From assembly GCF_001747105.1 (NCBI RefSeq), contig NZ_MDGQ01000005.1, positions 1,798,001 through 1,862,000 of the forward strand: a DNA stretch of 64,000 bases. The letters are read 5' to 3'. This DNA comes from Roseivirga misakiensis. GTDB lineage: Bacteria > Bacteroidota > Bacteroidia > Cytophagales > Cyclobacteriaceae. Shown piece after piece: positions 53,694 through 63,529 of the stretch. How positions within the stretch are numbered: the first letter of the stretch is position 1; every line of letters begins with the position of its first letter. Under the pieces are notes generated by a model. The model did not search any database. It saw only the letters and a list, made by a program, of their open reading frames with translations, and was not told where the DNA came from. A program made the translations under genes and the position numbers.

Positions 53694-53827
53694 GCTTATC
53701 TCGAAAGTGGGAGAGTGAATTTATCGTCATCTTTTCCTCGATAGCTCGAGGCTAGGAATTAGCACCGGATATTACTCAGGTTGCTAAGACATCATAGGGC
53801 CTAGTCCCTCCGTCTTTCTCGATAAGC
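53694..53827 (-). promoter_or_regulatory. SAM-I (S-box) riboswitch controlling the methionine operon
   Basis: Read on the minus strand, the 5' side GCTTATCGAGAAAG, then GGAGGGAC (kink-turn part), GGCCCTATGA, TTAGCAACCTG, GGTGCTAATTCC, a CCTCGAGCTATCGAGG hairpin, and the closing GATAAGC all fit the S-box consensus. P1 pairs 53821-53827 with 53694-53700. There is no terminator hairpin between the aptamer and the start codon at 53679, only 14 nt, so control of translation start, or of RNA access, is more likely than attenuation. It would repress metH/metF when SAM is high. Confidence 0.92.
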
Positions 53828-53874
53828 AAGGCAAATAAAAGCATAAAATGATTATCGAAGAACCGAAATCGAAA

Positions 53875-54600
53875 TTATTTCAAATTGATTACCAGTTTAA
53901 TATTTAAATTCATGGTAAGCAGAAATTCGTTATCGTCTTCACGATATAAAACACCGTAAGATCGGGCAAAATCTTCCGGCTTTCTGGCATCAGATGCCAA
54001 AGAACGGTGCATCATGCCAATGCCCCAATTAACTTCTAGGTCTACTGGTCGAATCAGTTCAATTAAAAACCCAATGTTTAGCCTAACGCCAATGTCTTGA
54101 TGTCTTATGCCATAGGTAGCTCTTTGAAAGTACTCACAATTATCACCACAATCGAACTTGAATGTTCTCGTCCGATCGAACTCAATCTGGTTATAAAAAA
54201 GCTCAACCCCTAAGTAGGGACGGACATCTGGCCCAACTTGTCCTGAACCACTCAGAAACCTGAAAAATGAGTCTTTTCCATCTGTGTCTATTTTATAGCT
54301 CTTGAGCATTATGGAACTTTTGAAACCAGACTTTCCAGCAAAATAAGTCGCGTCATCTTCAAAAACATTTTGATCTCTAATCAGACCAAAAGTATAATCT
54401 ACCGACAAACCTTCGCTTAAACGATGTTCGAGCCCCATGGTGTAGGCCGGAAACCTCCATATTAATTGAGATGGTATGAGCTTGAGCGAGAGAGCCGGTC
54501 CTTGTTTTTTAACAGAATCAACTTCTGTATAATAACTCTCTTGAGATAAGGCCGATACCCCGATTAACAAAGCAATAAGTGTAAGCAATTGTCGACGCAT
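53875..54600 (-). CDS. outer-membrane-like secreted protein of unknown family
   Basis: 241 residues. Signal peptide (LLTLIALLIGVSALSQ). Strand-like segments with aromatic ends follow (LIWRFPAYTMGLEHRLSEGL; SIMLKSYKIDT; VRPYLGVELFYNQIEFDR; IGVRLNIGFLIELIRPVDL; FLLTMNLNIKLVINL), which suggests an outer-membrane barrel. It is the third gene of a unit with two LVIVD lipoproteins, 1 bp after the preceding stop. Confidence 0.65.
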   Translation of the reverse strand: MRRQLLTLIALLIGVSALSQESYYTEVDSVKKQGPALSLKLIPSQLIWRFPAYTMGLEHRLSEGLSVDYTFGLIRDQNVFEDDATYFAGKSGFKSSIMLKSYKIDTDGKDSFFRFLSGSGQVGPDVRPYLGVELFYNQIEFDRTRTFKFDCGDNCEYFQRATYGIRHQDIGVRLNIGFLIELIRPVDLEVNWGIGMMHRSLASDARKPEDFARSYGVLYREDDNEFLLTMNLNIKLVINLK

Positions 54601-54601
54601 A

Positions 54602-55348
54602 TCAATCGGTAATAAAGCTTCCTAAAACTCCTGTTAATGCTGTATCGCTGTAAGAGACATTGTAAATCCCGTTAGTCGTTCTAACAATCAAGTAGCCAGT
54701 GTTAGCAATAATATCTAATGGAACAGCTCCGTCAATTGTCAAAAAATCCATTTCGATCAGTTCTCCTTCGGCATTGAAGCTATACATTGTGAGGCCACCT
54801 TTTTCGCATACAAATAAAGATGACCCTCGAATTGCTAAACCAAAAGGTGATTCTGTACTATATACTTTCAAAACCGTAGGGTTTTCGATATCAGAGATAT
54901 CAATAGCTTCTAACAAATCATCTGAACCCGCCCGGCAATCAGTTACTTTTAGCGTTGAAAATGCAATCCCATTTGATGCTACAACTGGATCGCATGCTGT
55001 TAAGTGATCATAAGTTGAGAGGATAGTCAATAGACCATCAGCATCGAATCCAAGAAAAATAACGGCTGCTGTACTACCTATCAGAATTTTATCCTCGTAA
55101 GGGAAAATAGTCTCCAATTGCCTAAATATTTGGAGTGTGTGTTTTTCTGATAATTCATCTGACGGGAGAATATCAAACTGTTTAACTTCAGAGCCATTGA
55201 TGACAATTACTTGATTATTTGAAATTGTAAACTTCGCAAGAGAGCCTCCCACTCCTGTTCCCGATAGATTTGGGACAAATTCAGAACTGTCTTCGGCACA
55301 AGCAAAAACAAATATTAGCAGTAAAAAGGCTAAGAGTTTCTTCATCAT
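54602..55348 (-). CDS. LVIVD-repeat lipoprotein
   Basis: 248 residues from the ATG at 55348, which overlaps the upstream stop (ATGA); an ATG 9 bp earlier gives a longer frame. Lipoprotein signal LLAFLLLIFVFAC-AED. The rest is propeller-like with LVIVD-type units (LLEAIDISDIENPTVLKVYS; SSLFVCEKGGLTMYSFNAEG; GYLIVRTTNGIYNV). Probably at the cell surface. Coupled to its upstream neighbour. Confidence 0.75.
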   Translation of the reverse strand: MMKKLLAFLLLIFVFACAEDSSEFVPNLSGTGVGGSLAKFTISNNQVIVINGSEVKQFDILPSDELSEKHTLQIFRQLETIFPYEDKILIGSTAAVIFLGFDADGLLTILSTYDHLTACDPVVASNGIAFSTLKVTDCRAGSDDLLEAIDISDIENPTVLKVYSTESPFGLAIRGSSLFVCEKGGLTMYSFNAEGELIEMDFLTIDGAVPLDIIANTGYLIVRTTNGIYNVSYSDTALTGVLGSFITD

Positions 55349-55887
55349 CTGAAACATTTAGGAGCTTCGATTGTCGTAAGTACCCAGCCAATAATTTTGC
55401 CTTTCGAAAAATCAACACACTCAAAAAAGTAGCCTTCAAGAGGTGGTACCACAGTTTCTTCGCCATTAGTACTGAGAACATCCTCATTTCTCGATATGAC
55501 CTGAACGTTTTCGGTATCGCTCACATCGATTGCCAATAACGAATTGAATTGATTTACATAAACAATACCATCCCGCAAAACCATGTTCTCACTACCCTGA
55601 ACAGTCAAAAAGCCTCTGGCTAAGGGGTTTGTAGGGTCTGCATTATCGATTACATGTATACCTTTCCCTACATCATTCATTAGCAACAAGTCGCCTAATA
55701 AATAAATTTGCCCAGGGTTCTCAATAGGCCTAGCCGCGACTAGTTCAATTGCGTTTTCTGGGTCAGTCAAATAAACTGGTTTATAACCCACCACTTCTCC
55801 TTGAGGAAATTCTGGTAAAGAGCTTTCTATACAACTAAAACAGAGTAAGAGTATTAGAATAGAAATAGGGTAAAGCGATCTTTTCAT
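55345..55887 (-). CDS. LVIVD-repeat lipoprotein, first gene of the unit
   Basis: 180 residues from the ATG at 55887, which starts a lipoprotein signal (LYPISILILLLCFSC-IES). LVIVD units are clear (GKGIHVIDNADPTNPLARGF; SLLAIDVSDTENVQVISR). It is shorter than usual for a full propeller, so it may pair with its coupled neighbour or be a fragment of a larger ancestor. It ends with CVDFSKGKIIGWVLTTIEAP, a conserved tail in LVIVD lipoproteins. Confidence 0.75.
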   Translation of the reverse strand: MKRSLYPISILILLLCFSCIESSLPEFPQGEVVGYKPVYLTDPENAIELVAARPIENPGQIYLLGDLLLMNDVGKGIHVIDNADPTNPLARGFLTVQGSENMVLRDGIVYVNQFNSLLAIDVSDTENVQVISRNEDVLSTNGEETVVPPLEGYFFECVDFSKGKIIGWVLTTIEAPKCFR

Positions 55888-56003
55888 AAAGTGACAGACT
55901 CTGAATAAATATATAAAAGTGCAACCATATTGCAAAAACGATAAATTGAGTTAAGGGAACATTTCTATTTATGATTTTATAAATTCATCAAAAACAAAAA
56001 AGA

Positions 56004-56903
56004 TTGAAGTTAGCCGCCATTGATATAGGATCGAATGCCATCCGGTTTCAGGTCACCAATGTTATCAATCATGATGGTAAGCTATCTTTTAAGAAACTAG
56101 AGTACATTCGTTTTCCTTTAAGGCTCGGAAACGATGTTTTTAGAACTAATAGCATAAGTCCTGACAAGGCCGATCGCTTCTTCAGGCTTATGAATGCATT
56201 CAAGCTTTTAATCGACTTGTATGAGGTTGATGATTATTATGCTTGTGCTACTTCGGCTATGCGAGAATCCGAAAATGGACGAACTATTGTGAGTCGTGTT
56301 AAGCAACTTCTTGGCTTAACTATCCATATAATAGATGGCGATGAAGAAGCTAAATTCATCAATAATATCATTCTCAAAGATATATCTGACGGTATTTTTC
56401 TGCATATCGATGTGGGTGGCGGTAGTACCGAATTGAATATTATTCAAAACCGCAAGAATCTCACTTCAAGGTCGTTCAAACTAGGATCTGTAAGAAGTAT
56501 TGAAGCCCAAACTTCAATCAGAATGATGCAAGAAATGACTGAGTGGATAGCGGCACAAACCGCTCACTACCATGAAGATATCACTGCCATAGGCACCGGC
56601 GGAAATATTCAAAAGCTTTATGAATTAACTGACAGCAAAGGAAAAAGTAAGTCCGCTCATTATGCCGATTTATTACAAACCCAGTCCTATTTAAAAACAC
56701 TGAGCCAAGAACAAAAAATTAAGCATTTGAAACTAAATGAGGACCGAGCAGATGTAATTGTTCCTGCCAGTCGAATTTATCTTGAAGCTATGAAAGCTGC
56801 TAGGGCTGATTTAATCTTGGTTCCTGATGTGGGTCTAAAAGACGGTATTATGCAGATGTTATATGAAAAGCACATCCCAGATTCTTTGCTAGGGCTGAAA
56901 TAA
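56004..56903 (+). CDS. Ppx/GppA-family phosphatase
   Basis: 299 residues, one ASKHA domain pair. LAAIDIGSNAIRFQV is the N-terminal phosphate-binding motif, followed by YYACATSAMRESENG, IDGDEEAKF, and HIDVGGGSTELNII. It hydrolyses polyphosphate or pppGpp; the short version without the C-terminal domain is usual in Bacteroidota. The start is TTG at 56004. It converges on gyrB across a bidirectional terminator. Confidence 0.93.
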   Translation: MKLAAIDIGSNAIRFQVTNVINHDGKLSFKKLEYIRFPLRLGNDVFRTNSISPDKADRFFRLMNAFKLLIDLYEVDDYYACATSAMRESENGRTIVSRVKQLLGLTIHIIDGDEEAKFINNIILKDISDGIFLHIDVGGGSTELNIIQNRKNLTSRSFKLGSVRSIEAQTSIRMMQEMTEWIAAQTAHYHEDITAIGTGGNIQKLYELTDSKGKSKSAHYADLLQTQSYLKTLSQEQKIKHLKLNEDRADVIVPASRIYLEAMKAARADLILVPDVGLKDGIMQMLYEKHIPDSLLGLK

Positions 56904-56930
56904 AAAAAGGGAGCTTAAGCTCCCTTTTTT
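56903..56930. terminator. bidirectional terminator between ppx/gppA and gyrB
   Basis: A perfect 28-bp palindrome: A6-GGGAGCTT followed by AAGCTCCC-T6. It terminates both converging genes and begins on the last base of the ppx stop codon. Confidence 0.92.
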
Positions 56931-56959
56931 ATGATATGAATTTCTATGATTCAATGGGA

Positions 56960-58966
<2,007 letters not shown>

Positions 58967-59008
58967 TCATCGAAAAATTGTAGGTCTCATTGGTCCTAAA
59001 TTGATCTT

Positions 59009-59016
59009 CAAATATA
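59009..59016 (-). promoter_or_regulatory. candidate -7 element for gyrB
   Basis: Read on the minus strand, TATATTTG fits TAnnTTTG and lies 91 bp upstream of the gyrB ATG. The matching -33 element is weak. Confidence 0.35.
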
Positions 59017-59028
59017 AGTAAAAAAAGC

Positions 59029-59394
59029 TTAGTAAACGCCTGTAGAAAGCATTACTAAAGTACAGGCTTCGATACATTCAATACCCGCATTTAATGCCAC
59101 CTCTTTAAACTCTTGATTTTCAGTACCTGGATTAAAAATTATACGTTTCGGAGCCAAAGAAATCATGTATTCATACCACTTCTTTTGCCGCGTAGGGTTA
59201 ATATAAAGAGTGATCGTGTCAACATCGTCAATTTTTGGTCGATCATGAACATTGAGTATTTCTTTTCCTAAAACCTCACCTTTTTGAATCCCCATTGGGA
59301 TAAAATCAAATGATCGTTCTTCCAACATTGTGGCGGCCTGATAAGCGTATCTGTATGGTTTAGGAACGCTGCCAATAATTACTGTTTTTCCCAT
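59029..59394 (-). CDS. CoA-binding protein (YccU-like)
   Basis: 121 residues with a CoA-binding Rossmann fold (TVIIGSVPKPYRYAYQAATM; FDFIPMGIQKGEVLGKEIL; IIFNPGTENQEFKEVALNAG). It has no acyl-CoA synthetase partner domain. Function unproven; it binds CoA and may sense metabolism. It diverges from the thioredoxin–TPR gene. Confidence 0.9.
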   Translation of the reverse strand: MGKTVIIGSVPKPYRYAYQAATMLEERSFDFIPMGIQKGEVLGKEILNVHDRPKIDDVDTITLYINPTRQKKWYEYMISLAPKRIIFNPGTENQEFKEVALNAGIECIEACTLVMLSTGVY

Positions 59395-59410
59395 TAACTT
59401 AATTTAACCC

Positions 59411-59438
59411 TTGGCGGAACTATTTATAGCTATTTTTG
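59411..59438 (+). promoter_or_regulatory. candidate TTG-N17-TATTTTTG promoter of the thioredoxin–TPR gene
   Basis: TTG (59411-59413) and TATTTTTG (59431-59438) are 17 bp apart, a good match to the Bacteroidota consensus TTG-N17-23-TAnnTTTG. The ATG is 58 bp downstream. Confidence 0.6.
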
Positions 59439-59496
59439 CCTGTGAATATAATCAACAGATAGCAAGTTCGTTGGTGGTGAAACAGTTATATAGAAA

Positions 59497-60714
59497 ATGA
59501 AAGTTCAATTGATCCTAGCCTTTTTGTTAGTAGGTACTTGTTTGTTAGCAAAACAAGCCGATCAAATATCTTTTGTAACGGTAAAAAATGATCAGGAATG
59601 GGATGCAATTTTCAAAAAAGCAAAAAGCGAAAATAAGCTAGTTTTTGTCGATGTATTCACTGATTGGTGCGGCTACTGCAAACAATTGGATGAAGAGGTT
59701 TATACAGACCCCAAGGTCATTGAATACTTCGAAGAACATTTCATTAACATAAAGTTTGATGCAGAATCAGAATTTGGCGAGCCACGTGCCGATCAATTTG
59801 GGGTTAGTACCTATCCTACCTTGCTATTTCTCACTAAAGATCAACAGGTCTTTCAGGCGCTGAACGGATTTGTGCCTGCATCTGCCCTAAACGCTTATGG
59901 TAACGAAGTACAACGGATGTGGTCTGTTTTACCAGAATTAGAAGAAAAATTAGCCTCAAAGGTAATTTCTAAAGATGAGACGCTTGAACTCATCAGTATT
60001 CTCGAAACTACTGATGAACTACGCGCTCGGGAAATTGCCAAGGACTACATTGTATGGTTAACTCCTGAAGATTACCTGAATTTAGAGACCATATGGCTGC
60101 TCTCGAGACATGAGAATCAAATAAATGGAACGCCTTTTAAATATATTAAAAATAACAGGGAGTTGATGATTGAAACACACGGTATCAACGAATTCAACGA
60201 TTACATGAGTGCTGTATATAACGATAACCTTCAATTAGCCATCAAGTATGGTGACAAACAGTTGCTCAATGGCCTAGTGATGGAAGTACTTCCAGAGTTT
60301 CTTGAAGCTAGTCAACTTCCAAGAGCGCGATACACTACAAAAGCCTTATATTTTGCGCAACGCGGTGAGTTTGATGACTTCAGGTTAGAAGTAAATTCAT
60401 ATATGAATAATCATTTGGCGGTAAGCCAAAAAGCTGATTTTGCCCTTTCAACTACCTATGATATCATTGAGAATTATCCTAGCGAGGAAATGTATCGTTT
60501 TTCTTCGGCGCTTTTAGGTCAAGCTTTAAGGATCGATGAGAAGAACTTTGAATTGAATTCAATTATGGGCTATACGAAAGGGTTGATCGGAGATTACAAA
60601 AGTGCCAACACCTTTTTAGAAAAAGCCAAAACCTTAGCGCAAGGTGCCGAAGAGCTCGAACTATTAAATAGTCTGTTCGAGGCTGTTAAAATGATGCAAG
60701 AGGGGCAATTCTAA
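59497..60714 (+). CDS. secreted thioredoxin-fold protein with C-terminal TPR-like helices
   Basis: 405 residues. Signal peptide (VQLILAFLLVGTCLLAKQ). Residues 30-135 are a thioredoxin-like domain with the redox pair WCGYCKQL (DVFTDWCGYCKQLDEEVY) and GVSTYPTLLFL. Residues 150-405 are helical and end with TPR-like units (ALLGQALRIDEKNFELNSIM; SANTFLEKAKTLAQGAEE). Probably a periplasmic disulfide-handling protein. Confidence 0.9.
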   Translation: MKVQLILAFLLVGTCLLAKQADQISFVTVKNDQEWDAIFKKAKSENKLVFVDVFTDWCGYCKQLDEEVYTDPKVIEYFEEHFINIKFDAESEFGEPRADQFGVSTYPTLLFLTKDQQVFQALNGFVPASALNAYGNEVQRMWSVLPELEEKLASKVISKDETLELISILETTDELRAREIAKDYIVWLTPEDYLNLETIWLLSRHENQINGTPFKYIKNNRELMIETHGINEFNDYMSAVYNDNLQLAIKYGDKQLLNGLVMEVLPEFLEASQLPRARYTTKALYFAQRGEFDDFRLEVNSYMNNHLAVSQKADFALSTTYDIIENYPSEEMYRFSSALLGQALRIDEKNFELNSIMGYTKGLIGDYKSANTFLEKAKTLAQGAEELELLNSLFEAVKMMQEGQF

Positions 60715-60833
60715 AGTACAAACCACTTTTCATTCAGTCGCGTTAAGCCACATTATAATTAGACAATTTTTAATAATCCCAATGATCGTTTAGGCCAAAA
60801 CGCATCAAAAGAGGTAAAAGAACAGGTACTATT

Positions 60834-62423
60834 TTATCTTTTTAAGACGGTGCTTTTTCCATACTTCAGGATGAGCTGATCCGCACATTTTTCGCCATCC
60901 ATCGCGGCTGATAGGATTCCTCCAGCGTATCCAGCACCTTCACCACAAGGAAATAACCTCTTAATTTCGACATGCTCACAGGTTTCTTTATCTCTGGGAA
61001 TTCTAACGGGTGAAGAGGTTCTACTTTCCACTCCCACTATTTGAGCTTCATTTGTCAAGTATCCTTTCATTTTTCTCCCAAAAGCTCTAAGCGCCTGCTT
61101 TAGCCGATCATTAACACCTGACGGCAGCACTTCGCTCATGTCCGAAGAAACAAGGCCGGGTTGATACGAAGTATCATTCAACGTGCGAGACACGTGCCCA
61201 TTAATATAGTCCGACATTTTTTGAGCTGGTGCAGCTTGTGTTCCACCTGCGATAGCACAAGCACGTTGTTCGACTTCCTGTTGGAAGGCGAGCCCGGCCA
61301 AAGCTCCGTGTTGTTGATATTCCCCGAGGTCTTCAAGTTCGATAGCTGTCACAATTCCAGAATTGGCATATTTAGAATCTCTTCTGGATGGACTCATACC
61401 ATTGGTTACCACCTCTCCCGGCGCCGTTGCACATGGTACCATAAAACCTCCAGGACACATACAAAAGCTAAAAACACCACGCTGTTTCCCCTCGTAACTT
61501 GTCTGATGTACCAACGCATAAGATGAAGCTGGCAACCAAGGACCACGATCTGTAGCACAGTGGTATTGAATTTTATCGATCAGCTGTTGAGGGTGCTCTA
61601 TTCGAACACCAAGGGCAAACGGTTTGGCTTCTATGAGTACTTTGTTTTCATCCAAAAGCCGAAAAATATCTCTGGCAGAGTGACCTGTCGCCAAAATTAC
61701 TCCTAAGCCTTCAACTTTGGATCCATCGGCCAATACCACACCTTTCATTTCCCCTTCCTTAACAAGAAAATCTGATACTTTGGTATCAAAATGTATTTCA
61801 CCACCGGCATCTAAAATCGATGACCTGATTTCTTGAACCACCTTAGGTAATTTGTTGGTACCGATATGCGGATGTGCATCGATAAGAATATCTTCTGTAG
61901 CCCCATGAGCAACCAGTATTTCGAGAGACTTTTGAATATCGCCTCTCTTTTTGGAACGAGTATAAAGCTTACCATCAGAATATGTACCGGCACCACCCTC
62001 ACCAAAGCAATAATTGGACTCTGGATTAACAATATGCTCCTTATTAATCGCTGCAATATCCCTTCGTCTTTGCTGAACGTTACTACCTCTTTCTATTACG
62101 ATCGGTTTATAGCCTAATTCAATTAATCTCAAGGCGGCAAACATTCCGGCAGGACCAAAACCAACGATTACAACAGGGTCTGCATTCGAGACATCAGGAT
62201 AATCTCTCTTATAGCTAATTAATGGTGGTAAATCCTCTTTAACTGTTACTAGAGCTTGAATATTGATTTTCACCCTTTTAGACCGTGCGTCAATCGATCG
62301 CTTTAAAGCACGAACCTCAGCCGAAGGATCATTAATGTGGGCTCTCTTTAGAACAACCTCCTCGAATAATTCAGGATTATAGGCTTCTTCTGGGCTGAGC
62401 GTAGTTTGTATCGTTTTCTGCAT
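60834..62423 (-). CDS. uncharacterised FAD-dependent dehydrogenase (COG2509-like)
   Basis: 529 residues. N-terminal leader of about 85 residues, then the FAD Rossmann motif (PVVIVGFGPAGMFAALRLIE), CFGEGGAGTYSDGKLYTRSK, GVILATGHSARDIF, and the C-terminal PCGEGAGYAGGILSAAMDGE. These are the signatures of a wide family of predicted FAD-dependent dehydrogenases with no proven reaction in most bacteria. Cytosolic. It is 77 bp downstream of the tryptophan dioxygenase gene. Confidence 0.9.
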   Translation of the reverse strand: MQKTIQTTLSPEEAYNPELFEEVVLKRAHINDPSAEVRALKRSIDARSKRVKINIQALVTVKEDLPPLISYKRDYPDVSNADPVVIVGFGPAGMFAALRLIELGYKPIVIERGSNVQQRRRDIAAINKEHIVNPESNYCFGEGGAGTYSDGKLYTRSKKRGDIQKSLEILVAHGATEDILIDAHPHIGTNKLPKVVQEIRSSILDAGGEIHFDTKVSDFLVKEGEMKGVVLADGSKVEGLGVILATGHSARDIFRLLDENKVLIEAKPFALGVRIEHPQQLIDKIQYHCATDRGPWLPASSYALVHQTSYEGKQRGVFSFCMCPGGFMVPCATAPGEVVTNGMSPSRRDSKYANSGIVTAIELEDLGEYQQHGALAGLAFQQEVEQRACAIAGGTQAAPAQKMSDYINGHVSRTLNDTSYQPGLVSSDMSEVLPSGVNDRLKQALRAFGRKMKGYLTNEAQIVGVESRTSSPVRIPRDKETCEHVEIKRLFPCGEGAGYAGGILSAAMDGEKCADQLILKYGKSTVLKR

Positions 62424-62500
62424 AATCTGGGTGATGTTTTAAAGGTCAAAAGTCATTAGACATTTGTGAATGGTGGAAAAAAGGATGCCCAATAACAATC

Positions 62501-63466
62501 TTATTTCCCATTTAGCTGCTTCATCACCCAATGTTTGCCCCATTCGGCTTTTTCCAGATCCGACCATAACGATGGAAAGAAAATAATTCCTTGGAAACGA
62601 GGCGGTAAATATTTCTGCCAGTTAGTTCCACCTGTAGCTGCAATATCCTCAGGGTCCTTTTGCAAATACCGCACTGCCGATCGATAATGCGCCAAAGGCC
62701 AGTCCACATTAGCTAAGAGATCAAATCGACGTAATTCTTCTTTTAAAGCCTCACTACCCTCTTTATCGGCATAAAATTTTAAATATGCTTGATAAAAGTT
62801 GGTAACCTTTACGTCACTAGCCAAATGGAGGAATGATGTTGAATATTTCTCTTCAAAATGTTCCAGCGTCAAGGTCTTTTTACCCGATTTCAATTCGGTG
62901 GCACCAGTCTTCCAGTAAATAGCCTCATATAAGTCCTCAAGGGACGAATTTTCGGTGAACTGATCTCTAATATTTTTATTGACGAGGTTATACAGATCAG
63001 TTGCGCAAATTTCAATCATTCGGTACTGACCAGACTGAAAACCAGACGATGGCAGCAATGACATTCTAAACTTTAAAAACTGCTCTTTCTCCATGCCATC
63101 TGTCATCATGTTAAAAGAGTGGCATAAATGTTCGAAGTAGCTATTTATACGTTTTAACCTGGTTACAAAGAACTCCAAATCAGGATGTTTTAAAGCATGA
63201 ATCTGCTTCATTTCCCAAAGAGAGAGCTTAAAATAGAGCTCCGTAATCTGATGGTAAACGATGAAAATCATTTCATCGGGAAAATCTGTTTTGGGCTGCT
63301 GCAGCCCTAAAAGTGAATCAAGGTTGATGTAGTCCCAATACTTCAAAAAATCGGCGTGCAGCAAACCATCAAGATATGAAGACATATCTTGCCCCATGGC
63401 CTCGTATTTCTCCTCGAGCTTCTTAATTCTGTCAATTATATTTTGGTCGATATCAGAGTTGTTCAT
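62501..63466 (-). CDS. tryptophan 2,3-dioxygenase
   Basis: 321 residues from the ATG at 63466; the frame is open 100 codons further but that part overlaps the divergent gene. Motifs: LLHADFLKYWDYINLDSLLG, EMIFIVYHQITELYFKLSLW, SLLPSSGFQSGQYRMIE, and the C-terminal PLAHYRSAVRYL with a probable heme-ligand His. The usual GTGGSSG loop reads ATGGTNWQKYL. It oxidises tryptophan to N-formylkynurenine. Confidence 0.92.
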   Translation of the reverse strand: MNNSDIDQNIIDRIKKLEEKYEAMGQDMSSYLDGLLHADFLKYWDYINLDSLLGLQQPKTDFPDEMIFIVYHQITELYFKLSLWEMKQIHALKHPDLEFFVTRLKRINSYFEHLCHSFNMMTDGMEKEQFLKFRMSLLPSSGFQSGQYRMIEICATDLYNLVNKNIRDQFTENSSLEDLYEAIYWKTGATELKSGKKTLTLEHFEEKYSTSFLHLASDVKVTNFYQAYLKFYADKEGSEALKEELRRFDLLANVDWPLAHYRSAVRYLQKDPEDIAATGGTNWQKYLPPRFQGIIFFPSLWSDLEKAEWGKHWVMKQLNGK

Positions 63467-63529
63467 ACGTTTGCATACATTAAAAAGTGAGTCAAAATTG
63501 ACCACATTTAATTCAGAAAACAAATTCCT

